From positions 170,110,689 through 170,174,688 of the forward strand of contig NC_058523.1 of the NCBI RefSeq assembly GCF_904849725.1: a stretch of DNA of 64,000 nucleotides, given 5' to 3'. Below the pieces are notes generated by a model. The model searched no databases. It was not told the DNA's origin and saw only the letters and a list, made by a program, of their open reading frames with translations. The stretch is from Hordeum vulgare subsp. vulgare. Taxonomy: Eukaryota > Streptophyta > Magnoliopsida > Poales > Poaceae. The translations under genes were made by a program, and so were the position numbers. Each line of letters begins with the position of its first letter. Within the stretch, counting starts at the first letter, position 1. Positions 11,692-22,202 of this stretch are shown piece after piece.

Positions 11692-12095
11692 CATGATGCC
11701 AATATGAATGATGCTTATGAAGATGAGCTGGCTATAGTTCCTTATGTTACACATGATGATTTTGATGAATATAATATGCATGTGCTTGCTGCTCCTACTT
11801 GCAATTATTATGAGAGAGGAACTACATCTCCACCTCTCTATGTTTCCAATATGATAAAATTGCAAGAAACTACTTATGCTATGCATTGGCCTTTACTCGT
11901 TGTGCATGAATTGTTCTTTTATGACATGCCAATGCATAGGAAGAGAGTTAGACTTTGTCATTGCATGATATATGTTACCTTGTGGTCACTACTTAATTTC
12001 AAATCATTGCTAATTAAAATTGTCTTTGATATACCTTGGGATCCGGGTGGATCCATTACTTGAGCACTTTATGCCTAGCTTAATGGCTTTAAAGA
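11692..12095 (+). repeat. 404-bp direct repeat, second copy
   Basis: Starts CATGATGCC and ends CTTTAAAGA, matching 9324-9727 with a few substitutions. Its open stretch 11704-12063 is a copy of the ORF end, not a separate gene. The left junction has a short local repeat (GAAGGCATTTCAT near 11607 and 11684); the right junction enters Copia pol. Confidence 0.93.
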
Positions 12096-14884
12096 TAGCA
12101 AAATTTATGCCTAGAAAAATCAGGTATATTCGATATTGATGTGTACTTAACCAACTCTCGTAGTAGTGCGTGGGTATTCGATACCGGTTCTGTTCCTCAT
12201 ATTTGCAACTCGAAACAGGAACTGCGGAATAAGAGAAGGCTGGCGAAGGATGAAGTGACGATGTGCGTGGGAAATGGTTCCAAGGTTGATGCAATTGCCG
12301 TCGGCACAGTTTCACTTTAGTTACCATCGGGATTAGTTATGAACTTGAATAAATGTTATTTAGTGCCTCCGTTAAGCATGAACATTATATCTGGATCTTG
12401 TTTATTGCGAGATGGTTACTCGTTTAAGTCAGAGAATAATGGTTGTTCTATTTCTATGAGTAATATCTTTTATGGTCATGCACCCAATGTGAGAGGATTG
12501 TTCATATTGAATCTTGATAGTGATAATACACATATACATAACATTGAGACCAAAAGAGTTAGAGTTAACAATGATAGCGCCATGTTTTTATGGCACTGCC
12601 GCTTATGTCATATTGGTGTAAAGTGCATGAAGAAACTCCATACCGATGGACTTTTGGAGTCACTTGACTTTGATTCACTTGACACGTGCGAACCATGCCT
12701 CATGGGCAAGATGACTAACTCTCTGTTCTCCGGAACAATGGAGCGTGCAAGTGACTTGTTGGAAATCATACATACCGATGTGTGTGGTCCGATGAGTGTG
12801 GAGGCACGCGGCGGATATCGTTATTTTCTCACCTTCACTGAGTAGATATGGTTATGTCTACTTGATGAAGCACAAGATGAAACATTTGAAAAGTTCAAAC
12901 AATCTCAGAGTGAAGTCGAAAATCATCGTAACAAGAAGATCAAGTTCCTACGGTCTGATCGTGGGGGTGAATATCTGAGTTTTGAGTTTGGTGCTCACTT
13001 AAGAGAATGTGGAATTGTTTCACAGTTGACACCGCCTGGAACACCACAGCGTAATGGTGTGTCCAAACGTCGTAATCGTACTTTATTAGAGATGGTACGA
13101 TCTATGATGTCTCTTACTGATTTGCTGTTATCGTTTTGGGGTTATGCATTAGAAACAACTGCATTCACTTTAAATAGGGCACCATCAAAATCCGTTGAGA
13201 CGACACCATACGAACTGTGGTATGGCAAAAGACCAAAGTTGTCGTTTCTTAAAGTTTGGGGATGTGATGCTTATGTCAAAAACTTTCAACCTGACAAGCT
13301 GGAACCCAAAGTGGAAAAGTGTGTCTTCATAGGTTACCCAAAAGCGACAGTTGGGTATACCTTCTATCTCAAATCCGAGGGCAAAGTGTTTGTTGCTAAG
13401 AACAGAGCTTTTCTCGAGAAGGAGTTTCTCTCAAGAGAATTGAGTGGGAGGAAGATAGAACTTGATGAGGTTGTCGAACCTCTCATCCCTCTAGATGGTG
13501 GCGCAGGGCAAGGGGAAACCCTATCATTGCGACGCCGGTTGAGGAGGAAGTTAATGATGATGATCATGAAACTCCGGATCAAGTTCCTATCGGACCTCGC
13601 AGGTCGACGAGATAGCGTACTGCTCCACAGTGGTACGGTAATCCCGTCTTATCAATTATGTTGTTGGACAACAATGAGCCTGCGAATTATGAAGAAGCAA
13701 TGGTGGGCCCGGATTCCAACAAATGGCTGGAGGCCATGAAGTCTGAGATAGGATCTATGTATGAGAACAAAGTGTGGACTTTGGAAGTATTACCTGAAGG
13801 CCGCAAGGCTATTAAGAACAAATGGATCTTTAAGAAGAAGACAGACGCTGACGGTAATGTGACCGTTTATAAAGCTCGACTTGTGGCAAAGGGTTTTTCA
13901 CAAGTTCAAGGAATTGACTACGATGAGACATTCTCACCCGTAGCAATGCTTAAGTCCGTCAGAATCATGTTAGCAATAGTTGCATTTTTCCATTATGAAA
14001 TCTGGCAGATGGATGTCAAAACGGTGTTCCTTAACGGTTTCCTTAAGGAAGAGTTGTATATGATGCAACCCGAAGGTTTTGTCGATCCTAAAAATGCTAA
14101 CAATGTGTGCAAGCTCCAGCGATCCATTTATGGACTGGTGCAAGCATCTCGGAGTTGGAATAAACGCTTTGATGACGTGATCAAAGCATTTGGGTTTATA
14201 CAGGTGGTTGGAGAATCCTGTATTTAGAAGAAAGTGAGTGGGAGCTCTGTGGCATTTCTAACATTATATGTGGATGACATATTGCTGATTGGAAACAACG
14301 TAGAGCTTTTGGAGAGCATAAAAGGTTACTTGAATAAAAGTTTCTCTATGAAGGACCTAGGAGAAGCTGCTTACATTCTTGGCATTAAGATCTATAGGGA
14401 TAGATCAAAACGCCTGATAGGACTTTCACAAAGCACATACCTTGATTAAGTTTTGAAGAAGTTCAAAATGGATCAGTCCAAGAAAGGGTTCTTGGCAGTG
14501 TTACAAGTTATAAAATTGAGTAAGACTCAGTGCCCAGAAACTGAGGAAGATAGAAAGACAATGAGTTCCGTCCCCTATGCTTCAGCCATAGGTTCTATCA
14601 TGTATGCAATATTGTGCACTAGACCGGATGTTAGCCTGGTCATAAGTATGTCATGCAGGTTCCAGAGTAATCCAGGAGTGGATCACTGGACGGTGGTCAA
14701 GAATATCCTGAAGTACCTGAAAAGGTCTAAGGAGATGTTTCTCGTATATGGAGGTGACAAAGAGCTCGCCGTAAAAGGTTACGTCGATGCAAGCTTTGAC
14801 ACAGATCCACACGACTCTAAGTCGTAGACCGGATACGTATTTATTCTTAATGGGGGTGCGGTAAGCTGGTGCAGTTCCAAGCAA
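12096..14884 (+). pseudogene. Decayed BARE/Angela-type Copia pol fragment
   Basis: Domains in Copia order across several frames. Protease: FDTGS near 12178. Integrase zinc finger, HHCC-like: 12590-12710. Integrase core: HTDVCGPM near 12770 and SDRGGEY near 12955, with the catalytic Glu position in NGVSKRRNRT (about 13060) changed to Lys. Reverse transcriptase: 13658-14449, with KARLVAKGFSQVQG and YVDD near 14265. RNase H: 14453-14884, ending in WCSSKQ. Stops at 12842, 14225, 14447 and 14825 plus frameshifts make it non-functional. Both ends are truncated with no LTR adjoining, so it is an internal fragment. Confidence 0.9.
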
Positions 14885-14894
14885 AACTGAATAA

Positions 14895-16126
14895 CGTGAG
14901 GTTTAGCAATTCTAGCAGCATCTTCACAAAAGTGAATATTATGTCCCTCAACTTCTTCAAACAGAAGATCTTTGATAATAGCAATGCTAGGTTCAACTCT
15001 AATTTTCTGAGGGGGTGTAGGTGTTCTAATATAGCCTCTACGTATCACAGTTGAAGCTTTGGAATGATCCTTTATCCTAACAGGGAAAGGTGGTTTCTTA
15101 ATGTAAGCACTGGGAACCACAGGATCATTATAGGCAATGACTTTCTCTTCAACTGGAGTGGGTTTAACTACATTGACTTCTAATGGAGGATGATATTTAA
15201 ACCACTTCTCTTTGGGGAGATCAATATGAGCAGCAAAGGATTCACACAATGAAGCTACTATCTCAGAGTCAAGTCCATACTTAGCGCTAAAGTCACAAAA
15301 AATATTTGTCTCAACAAAGGATTAAACGCAATCAAACGTGAAATTCGTACCTGACTCCTTACCTTCTTCAAGCTCCCAATCTTCAGAGTTGCGTTTAATT
15401 CTCTCCAATAAATTCCATTTGAAGTCAATATCTCTCTTCATAAAAGAACCGGTACAAGAAGTGTCAAGCATGGTGCGATCATCATGAGGAAGCCGAGCAT
15501 AGAAGTTCTGAATGATAATTTCTCTCGAGAGCTCATGATTGGGGCATGAATATAGCATTGATTTAAGCCTCCCCCAAGATTGAGCGATACTTTCTCTGTC
15601 ACGAGGCCAAAAATTATAAATATAATTCCGATCACGATGTACTAAATGCATAGGATAAAACTTTTGATGAAATTCCAATTTCAACCGATTGTAGTCCCAT
15701 GATCCAGTATCATCACATAGCCTATACCATGTCAACGCCTTATCCTTCAAAGATAAAGGAAAGACCTTCTTCTTGACCTCATCCTCGGGCACACCTGCAA
15801 GCTTAAATAAACCACAAACCTCATCTACATAGATTAGATGCAAGTCTGGATGTGATGTTCCATCTCCTGTAAAAGGATTAGCCAGCAGTTTCTCAAGCAT
15901 ACCCGAAGGAAATTCAAAGCAAATATTTTCAGTAGGTGCAGCAGGTTGAGGAGCAACTCTTTGTGCTTCCGTTCGAGGTGAAGATACCCCGAACAAGCCC
16001 CTCAAAGGATTAGTATCCATAGTGTCAAGTGACAACAAATTTCAGCAAACTATATGAATGTTTCCTTACCAAGTTCCACTTACCAAAGGCGCTTCACTCC
16101 CCGGCAACGGCGCCGGAAAAGAGTCT
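14895..16126 (-). pseudogene. Athila gag fragment downstream of a shared LTR (G')
   Basis: Homologous to the gag region at 35630-36851 of element G. The gag frame starts with ATG at 16020 (MDTNPLRGLFG) and runs to about 15322, where a 1-nt loss (AAAGGATTAAACG against AAAGGATTTAACG in G) shifts the frame; the protein continues at 15249-14895. It contains the Retrotrans_gag-like core (KDKALTWYRLCDD, then RDRESIAQSWGRLK). It ends abruptly at 14895, beyond ten bases of filler that separate it from the Copia fragment. Its lesion differs from that of G, so the two copies decayed independently. Confidence 0.85.
16098..16115 (-). promoter_or_regulatory. Primer-binding site next to shared Athila LTR
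   Basis: On the minus strand CGGCGCCGTTGCCGGGGA, one base off the usual Athila PBS, 11 nt from the LTR edge at 16127. It makes this LTR the 5' LTR of the G' gag fragment. Confidence 0.85.
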
Positions 16127-17640
16127 TGATGACCCACAAGTATAGGGGATCAATCGTAGTCCTTTCGATAAGTAAGAGTGTCGAACCCAACGAGGAGCAG
16201 AAGGAACTGACAAGTGGTTTTCAGCAAGGTAAAATCTGTAGGCACTGAAATTGTCGGTAACAAGTGATTGTGTGGTGAGATGATTCGTAGCAAGCAACAA
16301 GTAACAAAAGTAGCAACGGTGCAGCAATGTGGACCAATCCCTTTTGTAGCAAGGGACAAGCCTGGACAAAGTCTTATAAGAGGAAAAACGCTCCCGAGGA
16401 CACACGGGAATCTTTGTCATGCTAGTTTTCATCATGTTCATATGATTCGTGTTCGTTACTTTGATAGTTTGATATGTGGGTGGACCGACACTTGGGTACT
16501 GCCCTTACTTGGACAAGCATCCCACTTATGATTAACCCCTCTCGCAAGCATCCGCAACTACGAAAGAAGAATTAAGACAAAGTCTAACCATATCATTAAA
16601 CTAGTGGATCCAAATCATCCCCTTACGAAGCAACACATAAACTAGGGTTTAAGCTTCTGTCACTCTAGCAACCCATCATCTACTTACTACTTCCCAATGC
16701 CTTCCTCTAGGCCCAAATAATGGTGAAGTATTATGTAGTCGACGTTCACATAACACCACTAGAGGAAAAAACATACAACATATCAAAATACTGAACGAAT
16801 ACCAAATTCACATGACTATTATTAGCATGACTTATCCCGTGTCCTCAGGAACAAAAGTAACTACTCACAAAGCATAATCATAATCATGATCAGAGGTGTA
16901 ATGAGTAGCATCAAGGATTTGAACATAAACTCTTCCACCAAGTAATCCAACTAGCATCAACTACAAAGAGTAATCAACACTACTAGCAACCTTACAAGTA
17001 CCAATCGGAGTCGCGAGACGGAGATTGGTTACAAGAGATGAACTAGGGTTTGGAGATGAGATGGTGCTGATGAAGATGTTGATGGTGACGAGTCCCCTCC
17101 GATGAGAGGAGTGTTTCTGATGACGATTGCGACGATTTCCCCCTCCGGGAGGGAATTTCCCGGCAGGATCGTCCTGCCGGAGCTCTAGATTGGTTCTGCT
17201 CAAGTTCCGCCTCGTGGCGGCGGCGAAACCATGAAAAAGCTCCCTTCTGATTTTTTTTTCCTGGACGAAACCCTCCATATAGCAAAAGAGGGGGGCCAGT
17301 GGGCTGCCCACAAGCCCCCATGGTGCGGCCTGGGGGTGGTCGCATCGTGCAGGCTTGTGGGCACCCCGTGGTGCCCCTCCGACACTTCTTCGGCCCAGTA
17401 TTTTTTATAAATTGGGAAAAAAATCTCCGTTGATTTTCACGGCGTTTGGAGTTGCGCATAATAGGTATCTCAACTTTGCTCCACTTTTAGGCCAGAATTC
17501 CAATTGTCGGTATTCTCCCTCTTCATGTAAACCTTGCAAAATAAGAGAGAAAAGGCATAAGAATAGTACCGTGAAGTGAAATAACAGCCAAAGAAGCGAT
17601 AAATATCAACATGAAAACATGATGCCAAATGGACGTATCA
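16127..17640 (-). mobile_element. Athila LTR shared by G (3' LTR) and G' (5' LTR)
   Basis: TGATGACCCACAAG at 16127 to GGACGTATCA at 17640, 1514 bp. A PPT lies on the high-coordinate side and a PBS on the low-coordinate side, so it serves two internal regions. Contains the GC-rich inverted repeat 17309-17359 and a TATATGG-like promoter element on its sense side near 17270. Confidence 0.88.
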
Positions 17641-17654
17641 ACTCCCCCAAGCTT
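17641..17654 (-). promoter_or_regulatory. PPT of element G
   Basis: AAGCTTGGGGGAGT on the minus strand, directly before the TGATACGTCC start of the 3' LTR. Confidence 0.85.
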
Positions 17655-19219
17655 AAACCTCGCTTGTCCTCAAGCGAAAGCCGAGCTCAATAAATATGTC
17701 CACATGTTTAGGGAGAGAGGTGTCGACAAAACAAGATACGAACATGCATGCATCATGATCATGATCAGAACAGCATACCAACATATAATCTCTCATGCTA
17801 AAGTGATAATTCCTTCACAAAGTAAAGCATGGATCAAGAATCTTACCGAGAAGTAACAACCGATAGCCTTTAGTCATTGAAGCAATTGCAATTTATCACA
17901 ACATGAGAAAGAGTCAAATAAGAGCTTGTAAAGCAAACCCACATACTCAATCATTCTTTCGTTCTCTACAATTGCTACAACTCACGTGGTACTCATGAGA
18001 TCAAAGTTTCAGCTGGACACGGAGAAAGATAGGGGCTTATAGTTTTGCCTCCCAACTTCTTACCTCAAGGGTAATGTCAACAATAATAATTCGTGAATAC
18101 TTACCTCCAAGTTGACATATGAATATAGATCTTTCCCAAGCATGTGACGGTAGCCAAGACAAAGGCAAAATAGGGAATTGGTGAAGATCACCATGACTCT
18201 TTCAAGGGCAAAAAGTAAAGGTACAAGATAGGCCCTTCGCAGAGGGAAGCAAATGTTGTCATGCGCTTTTGAGGTTTGGATGAGTGTCCTCTTAGTGTGG
18301 AGGAACGTCACTTTATATTGCCCCCTGTGATAAAAAACTTTATTATGCAGTCCGTCGCTTTTATGTCTTCTTCATCACAGGTTCGTATAAAGCTTATTTT
18401 CCACACACTAATAGATCATACATATTAGAGCGCAATTTTTATTGCTTGCACCGATGACAACTTACTTGAGGGATCTTATTCAATCCATAGGTAGGTATGG
18501 TGGACACTCATGGCAAAACTGGTTTGAAGGTTTATGGATGCACAAGTAGTATCTCTACTTGGTGCGGGAGTTTTGGCTAATATGAGGTGGAAGCAATTGT
18601 CACATACTAAGGGATCTCTAATCATATAACATTGTTCAGAGCCAAGCAAACACAATTCATTACGTTGTCTTCCTTGTCCAACATCTACTTCTAGGCATGC
18701 AATAGTTTAGTGAGTGTTCACAATCATAGATGGTGTCAGAGATGATATATTTATATGTGAACCTCTCCTTCCTTATCACTTCCTATTAATTGCAACAATG
18801 ACCAAGGTCTACGTTTTCCTACCCTCAACAAGTTTCAATCCTCATTCTTTTTATATGTGAAGCCATCACTTCCCATAAGATCACTACATGATCTTTCATG
18901 CTTTTGTTCTATTCTCACTCTTTTCATCATGGCAAGAGGCAAAGCCCTTCAACTAAGACACTATTTATTATATGGCTCCCGAGCAAGAATACATCAGGGG
19001 TGACACAAAGCAAAACCCAAGACTAAAACACTAAGACTTTTAAACTACTAGAGAAAAGAAAACTGAAAAGGAAAACTAAAACAAAGGTAAAGGCAAAAGA
19101 TGTGATGGTGATACGATACCGGGGCAACTCCCCCAAGCTTGGCAAAAGCCAAGGGAATTGCCCATACCAATGCTCAGTTGTCTTCCTTTGGTGGTGGTGG
19201 TGGAGTTGTTGCAGCGGTC
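17655..19219 (-). other. Non-coding 3' interior of element G
   Basis: No credible gene. A second PPT-like motif (complement of 19127-19140) lies about 1.5 kb upstream of the true PPT. A GGT microsatellite lies near 19190-19200. The last bases are the continuation of the env-position ORF interrupted by the LARD insertion. Confidence 0.7.
19127..19140 (-). promoter_or_regulatory. Internal PPT-like motif of element G
   Basis: AAGCTTGGGGGAGT, identical to the LTR-adjacent PPT at 17641-17654. Confidence 0.55.
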
Positions 19220-19224
19220 TTGAG
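19220..19224. repeat. TSD of nested LARD, left copy
   Basis: TTGAG immediately before the LTR start TGTCACGCCC at 19225; repeated at 31312-31316. Confidence 0.92.
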
Positions 19225-21808
19225 TGTCACGCCCAAGAGGCGACCCTATCCTCAATTTGGCACGAAGGCCTCGTCAGGGATAGAAGCGCATCTCGTCGTG
19301 TCGCAAGAATGGATATCGTTACAAGTACATCTACTGAAAAGAAGATATATACATATATATATATATATATAATTGGCTTAAACTCGCCACAAGCTACATC
19401 AGAGTCACATCAGTACATTACATAAACATCATGAAGAATAGCAGCGTCCGACTACTGACGAAAACAAACGAGAAAAGAAGAACGACGTCCATCCTTGCTA
19501 TCCCATTCTGCCGGCCTGGAACCCATCCTAGATCGATGAAGGAGAAGAAGAAGAAGAAGAAGCAACTCAAAATGAACAATCAACGCGCTCGCATCAAGTG
19601 ACCTTTACCTGTACCTGCAACTGGTGTTGTAGTAATCTGTGAGCCACAAGGGACTCAGCAATCTCATTTCCAAAGGTATCAAGACTAGCAAAGCTTAATG
19701 GGTGAGGTATGGTTAAGTGGTGAGGTTGCAGCAGCGGCTAAGCATATATTTGGTGGCTAAACTTACGAGTACAAGAAAATAAGAGGGGGAAGATCTACGC
19801 AAAACGGACGTGACTACTGATGATCAAATGAATGATCCTGAACACCTACCTACGTCAGACATAACCCCACCGTGTCCTCGATCGGAGAAAGAACTCACGA
19901 AAGAGACAGTCACGGTTACGCACACAGTTGGCAAGTTTTAATTAAGTTAACTTCAAGTTATCTAGAACCAGTGTTAAACAAAGTTTCCACGTTGCCACAT
20001 AACCGCGGGCACGGCTTTCCGAAAGATTTAACCCTGCAGGGGTGCTCCAACTAGTCCATCACAAATTACCACAAGCCGCATAGAAATCCTCGATCACGAC
20101 ACTCGCGATCTCGTCGGATTCCTTAATGGAAAACCTCAACTCTGAGATTACCCAAAGCATCACCGGATTCCCGATGCACAAGATATCTCGTCAAAGGTAA
20201 AACTAACCCAGAAGGCCGCCCGACGTGTCGACGTACCCGATAGGAGCCGCGTATCTCGTTCTCAGGACACGACGGATGGAACTAGCTACGAGTGCCAAAC
20301 CTCGAGTTTCCTCGCGGTGGCCCCGCAGGCAGACCGTCTGGGACCAACACCACCAGCACTGGCCCCCCTGTATTATGTAAAATTACTCCTCGGGTAGCGC
20401 TAACTCCCTATGCATTTCAGTATTATCAAATTATTATGTTGGGCAAATGTAAAACCAATGTTGGGCCTTGCCAGACCAGCTTTAATCTAAAACAAATTTT
20501 CAAGCGGGTCCCCATAAAAACCCCGATCGTGTTAGGAGCGCTCAATTATGGAACATAACACCGGTAGCCGAAAACTAAGGGGGGCAAAGGTGGAACAAAA
20601 CACCAGGCTAGAAAGGCCGAGCCTTCCACCTTTTACCAAGTATATAGGTGCATTAAATTAAATAGCATTAATATGGTAATATGACAAGGAACCCATGTTA
20701 TCACATGGAATCATCTACACCTGCAACTAGCAACGCTAACAACATGGATAAGTAAGCAATAACATAGCCAATCAGTGGTTTGCTAGGTCGAACAGGTTGA
20801 AGGTTATCATGGCATTGTTGAGAGTCTGATATTTAACATGTGGTAGGCAATAAGACATAATCGATAGTAGCGATAAAACTAGCATGGCAATGATAGTAAT
20901 GGTATTTGGGGAAATGATCATCTTGCCTGAGATCCTGCTTGGAAGAAGAATGCCTCCGTGAAGCAGACGAACCAACATTGTCGAACGGGTCCTCACTTTC
21001 CGACACGCTTGCGGAACTCTATCGAGATGGAGGAAACCAGAAACACAAATCAACACACGAAATTCACCACACGATGCACAACACAAATGATGCATGAGCA
21101 GCTGAATACATGCAAGACACGGCATGGCAAATCACACAATCAGACACTACACATTAAGTGAAGTTCAATATGCAACGAGTTGCATATCGACGAAACTCCA
21201 CGTTAATTATTTAGTTATATCCGATTAGATACACGACAATATTAAATGTGGTTAAACAAGGCAAGAGCTGAAGTGCAATTTAAACTACCTATCTAGGCAT
21301 TTTAAGTGAGGTCGGAAATGACATATAGCATCTGTGAAACGACCTCACATGTTAATTTACAATTCTGTCCATATCTGAACTAATGCATTTAATTAGTTGT
21401 TAAACAGCAAAACAAATAGGTTCATGTGATTCTACTCGTCGTTCTGCACCATTTACATATATGGCACATCTCCAACGGAGCTACGGATAAATAACTACGT
21501 CCAAACCCGTTTTTAACACGCCGGCATGCAAACCGATGCAAACAGCACGCTAACAGCCTTAAACATGCACGAGAATTGGAAATTGTTAATCTAGGCAAAA
21601 TTCTAGTCAAGTTCCATATATAACTTGTTTCGATCCGGTGCATGGTCTAAAAGCTATGGATGTTTGAAAATCGATGCTTTGTCTGAAATTTGCAAAATTC
21701 CTAGCATAGATAAAAAAACGAACTGGGCCGAATTGCAACACCTTGCACTGGCCACTAGAGGATTCAACCCAAGTTGTTGTGCACACAGAAGACAAAAACA
21801 CCAACAAC

Positions 21809-21893
21809 AAAAAGGAACAGAGGCTTCCCTGGGATTTGATCCCAATACCTTTCTGGTGCAAAGGAAGGCACAAACCAGCCGAGCTACGAATCA
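21809..21893 (-). other. tRNA-gene-like unit 1, 3' LTR copy
   Basis: Read on the minus strand. A box TAGCTCGGCTGG (21886-21875); B box GATCAAATC (21841-21833); first base of A to last base of B is 54 nt, the spacing of a standard tRNA. TTTTT (21813-21809) lies 20 nt beyond the B box, where a Pol III terminator would be. Hand folding gives a D stem with 3 of 4 pairs, an anticodon stem with 4 of 5, loop TTGCACC (anticodon position GCA), a 4-nt variable loop, a T stem with 5 of 5 counting one G-T, and an acceptor with 4 of 7. It is not a functional tRNA gene by these criteria but has the full architecture. The 29488-29572 copy is identical over the folded part. Confidence 0.65.
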
Positions 21894-21968
21894 GTTGTGA
21901 TAAGGCATGTGTTTTAGCCTATATGAAAGTGCACAAGGAACCAACCTGGAGTAAAAGTAAAACAAAGC

Positions 21969-22053
21969 AAAACAGAAATAGGGGTGAATGGGATTTGAAC
22001 CCCACACCCCCTTGTGTTGGCGCTGCTAGGTTTACCAGACAAGCTGGTCATTG
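21969..22053 (-). other. tRNA-gene-like unit 2, 3' LTR copy
   Basis: A-box-like CAGCTTGTCTGG (22046-22035); B box GTTCAAATC (22000-21992); A-to-B span 55 nt; TTTT (21972-21969) 20 nt beyond the B box. The D stem can form 3 of 4 pairs; anticodon and acceptor stems do not pair well. Weakest of the three as a cloverleaf, but with the same promoter geometry. Confidence 0.5.
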
Positions 22054-22117
22054 CTTCTGCTATAAGCATCTCAAATACCGAAGAAGAATTAGCAACAGGT
22101 GTACATCGATGGGGCAC

Positions 22118-22202
22118 AAAAAAACAAATAAGAGCTCGCTGGGATTTGATCCCAGGTCTCCCGGCTAGAAGGAGAGAGCGCTAGCCACTGCGGTAACCAT
22201 GT
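22118..22202 (-). other. tRNA-gene-like unit 3, 3' LTR copy
   Basis: A-box-like TACCGCAGTGG (22195-22185) with A14-G15, GG and A21 in tRNA positions; B box GATCAAATC (22151-22143); span 53 nt; T-stem CTGGG/CCCAG perfect; seven T (22124-22118) 19 nt beyond the B box. Acceptor pairing is absent and the anticodon arm imperfect. Confidence 0.55.

Noticed and set aside
11704..12063. Independent 119-codon gene
   Set aside because: It is the duplicated end of the element E ORF (offset 2368).
19340..19372. AT microsatellite as a regulatory site
   Set aside because: Ordinary length-variable microsatellite; shorter in the partner LTR.
21809..22202. Functional tRNA genes
   Set aside because: Acceptor stems pair poorly (4 of 7 at best) and units 2 and 3 have weak anticodon arms, so I call them tRNA-like, not tRNA genes.
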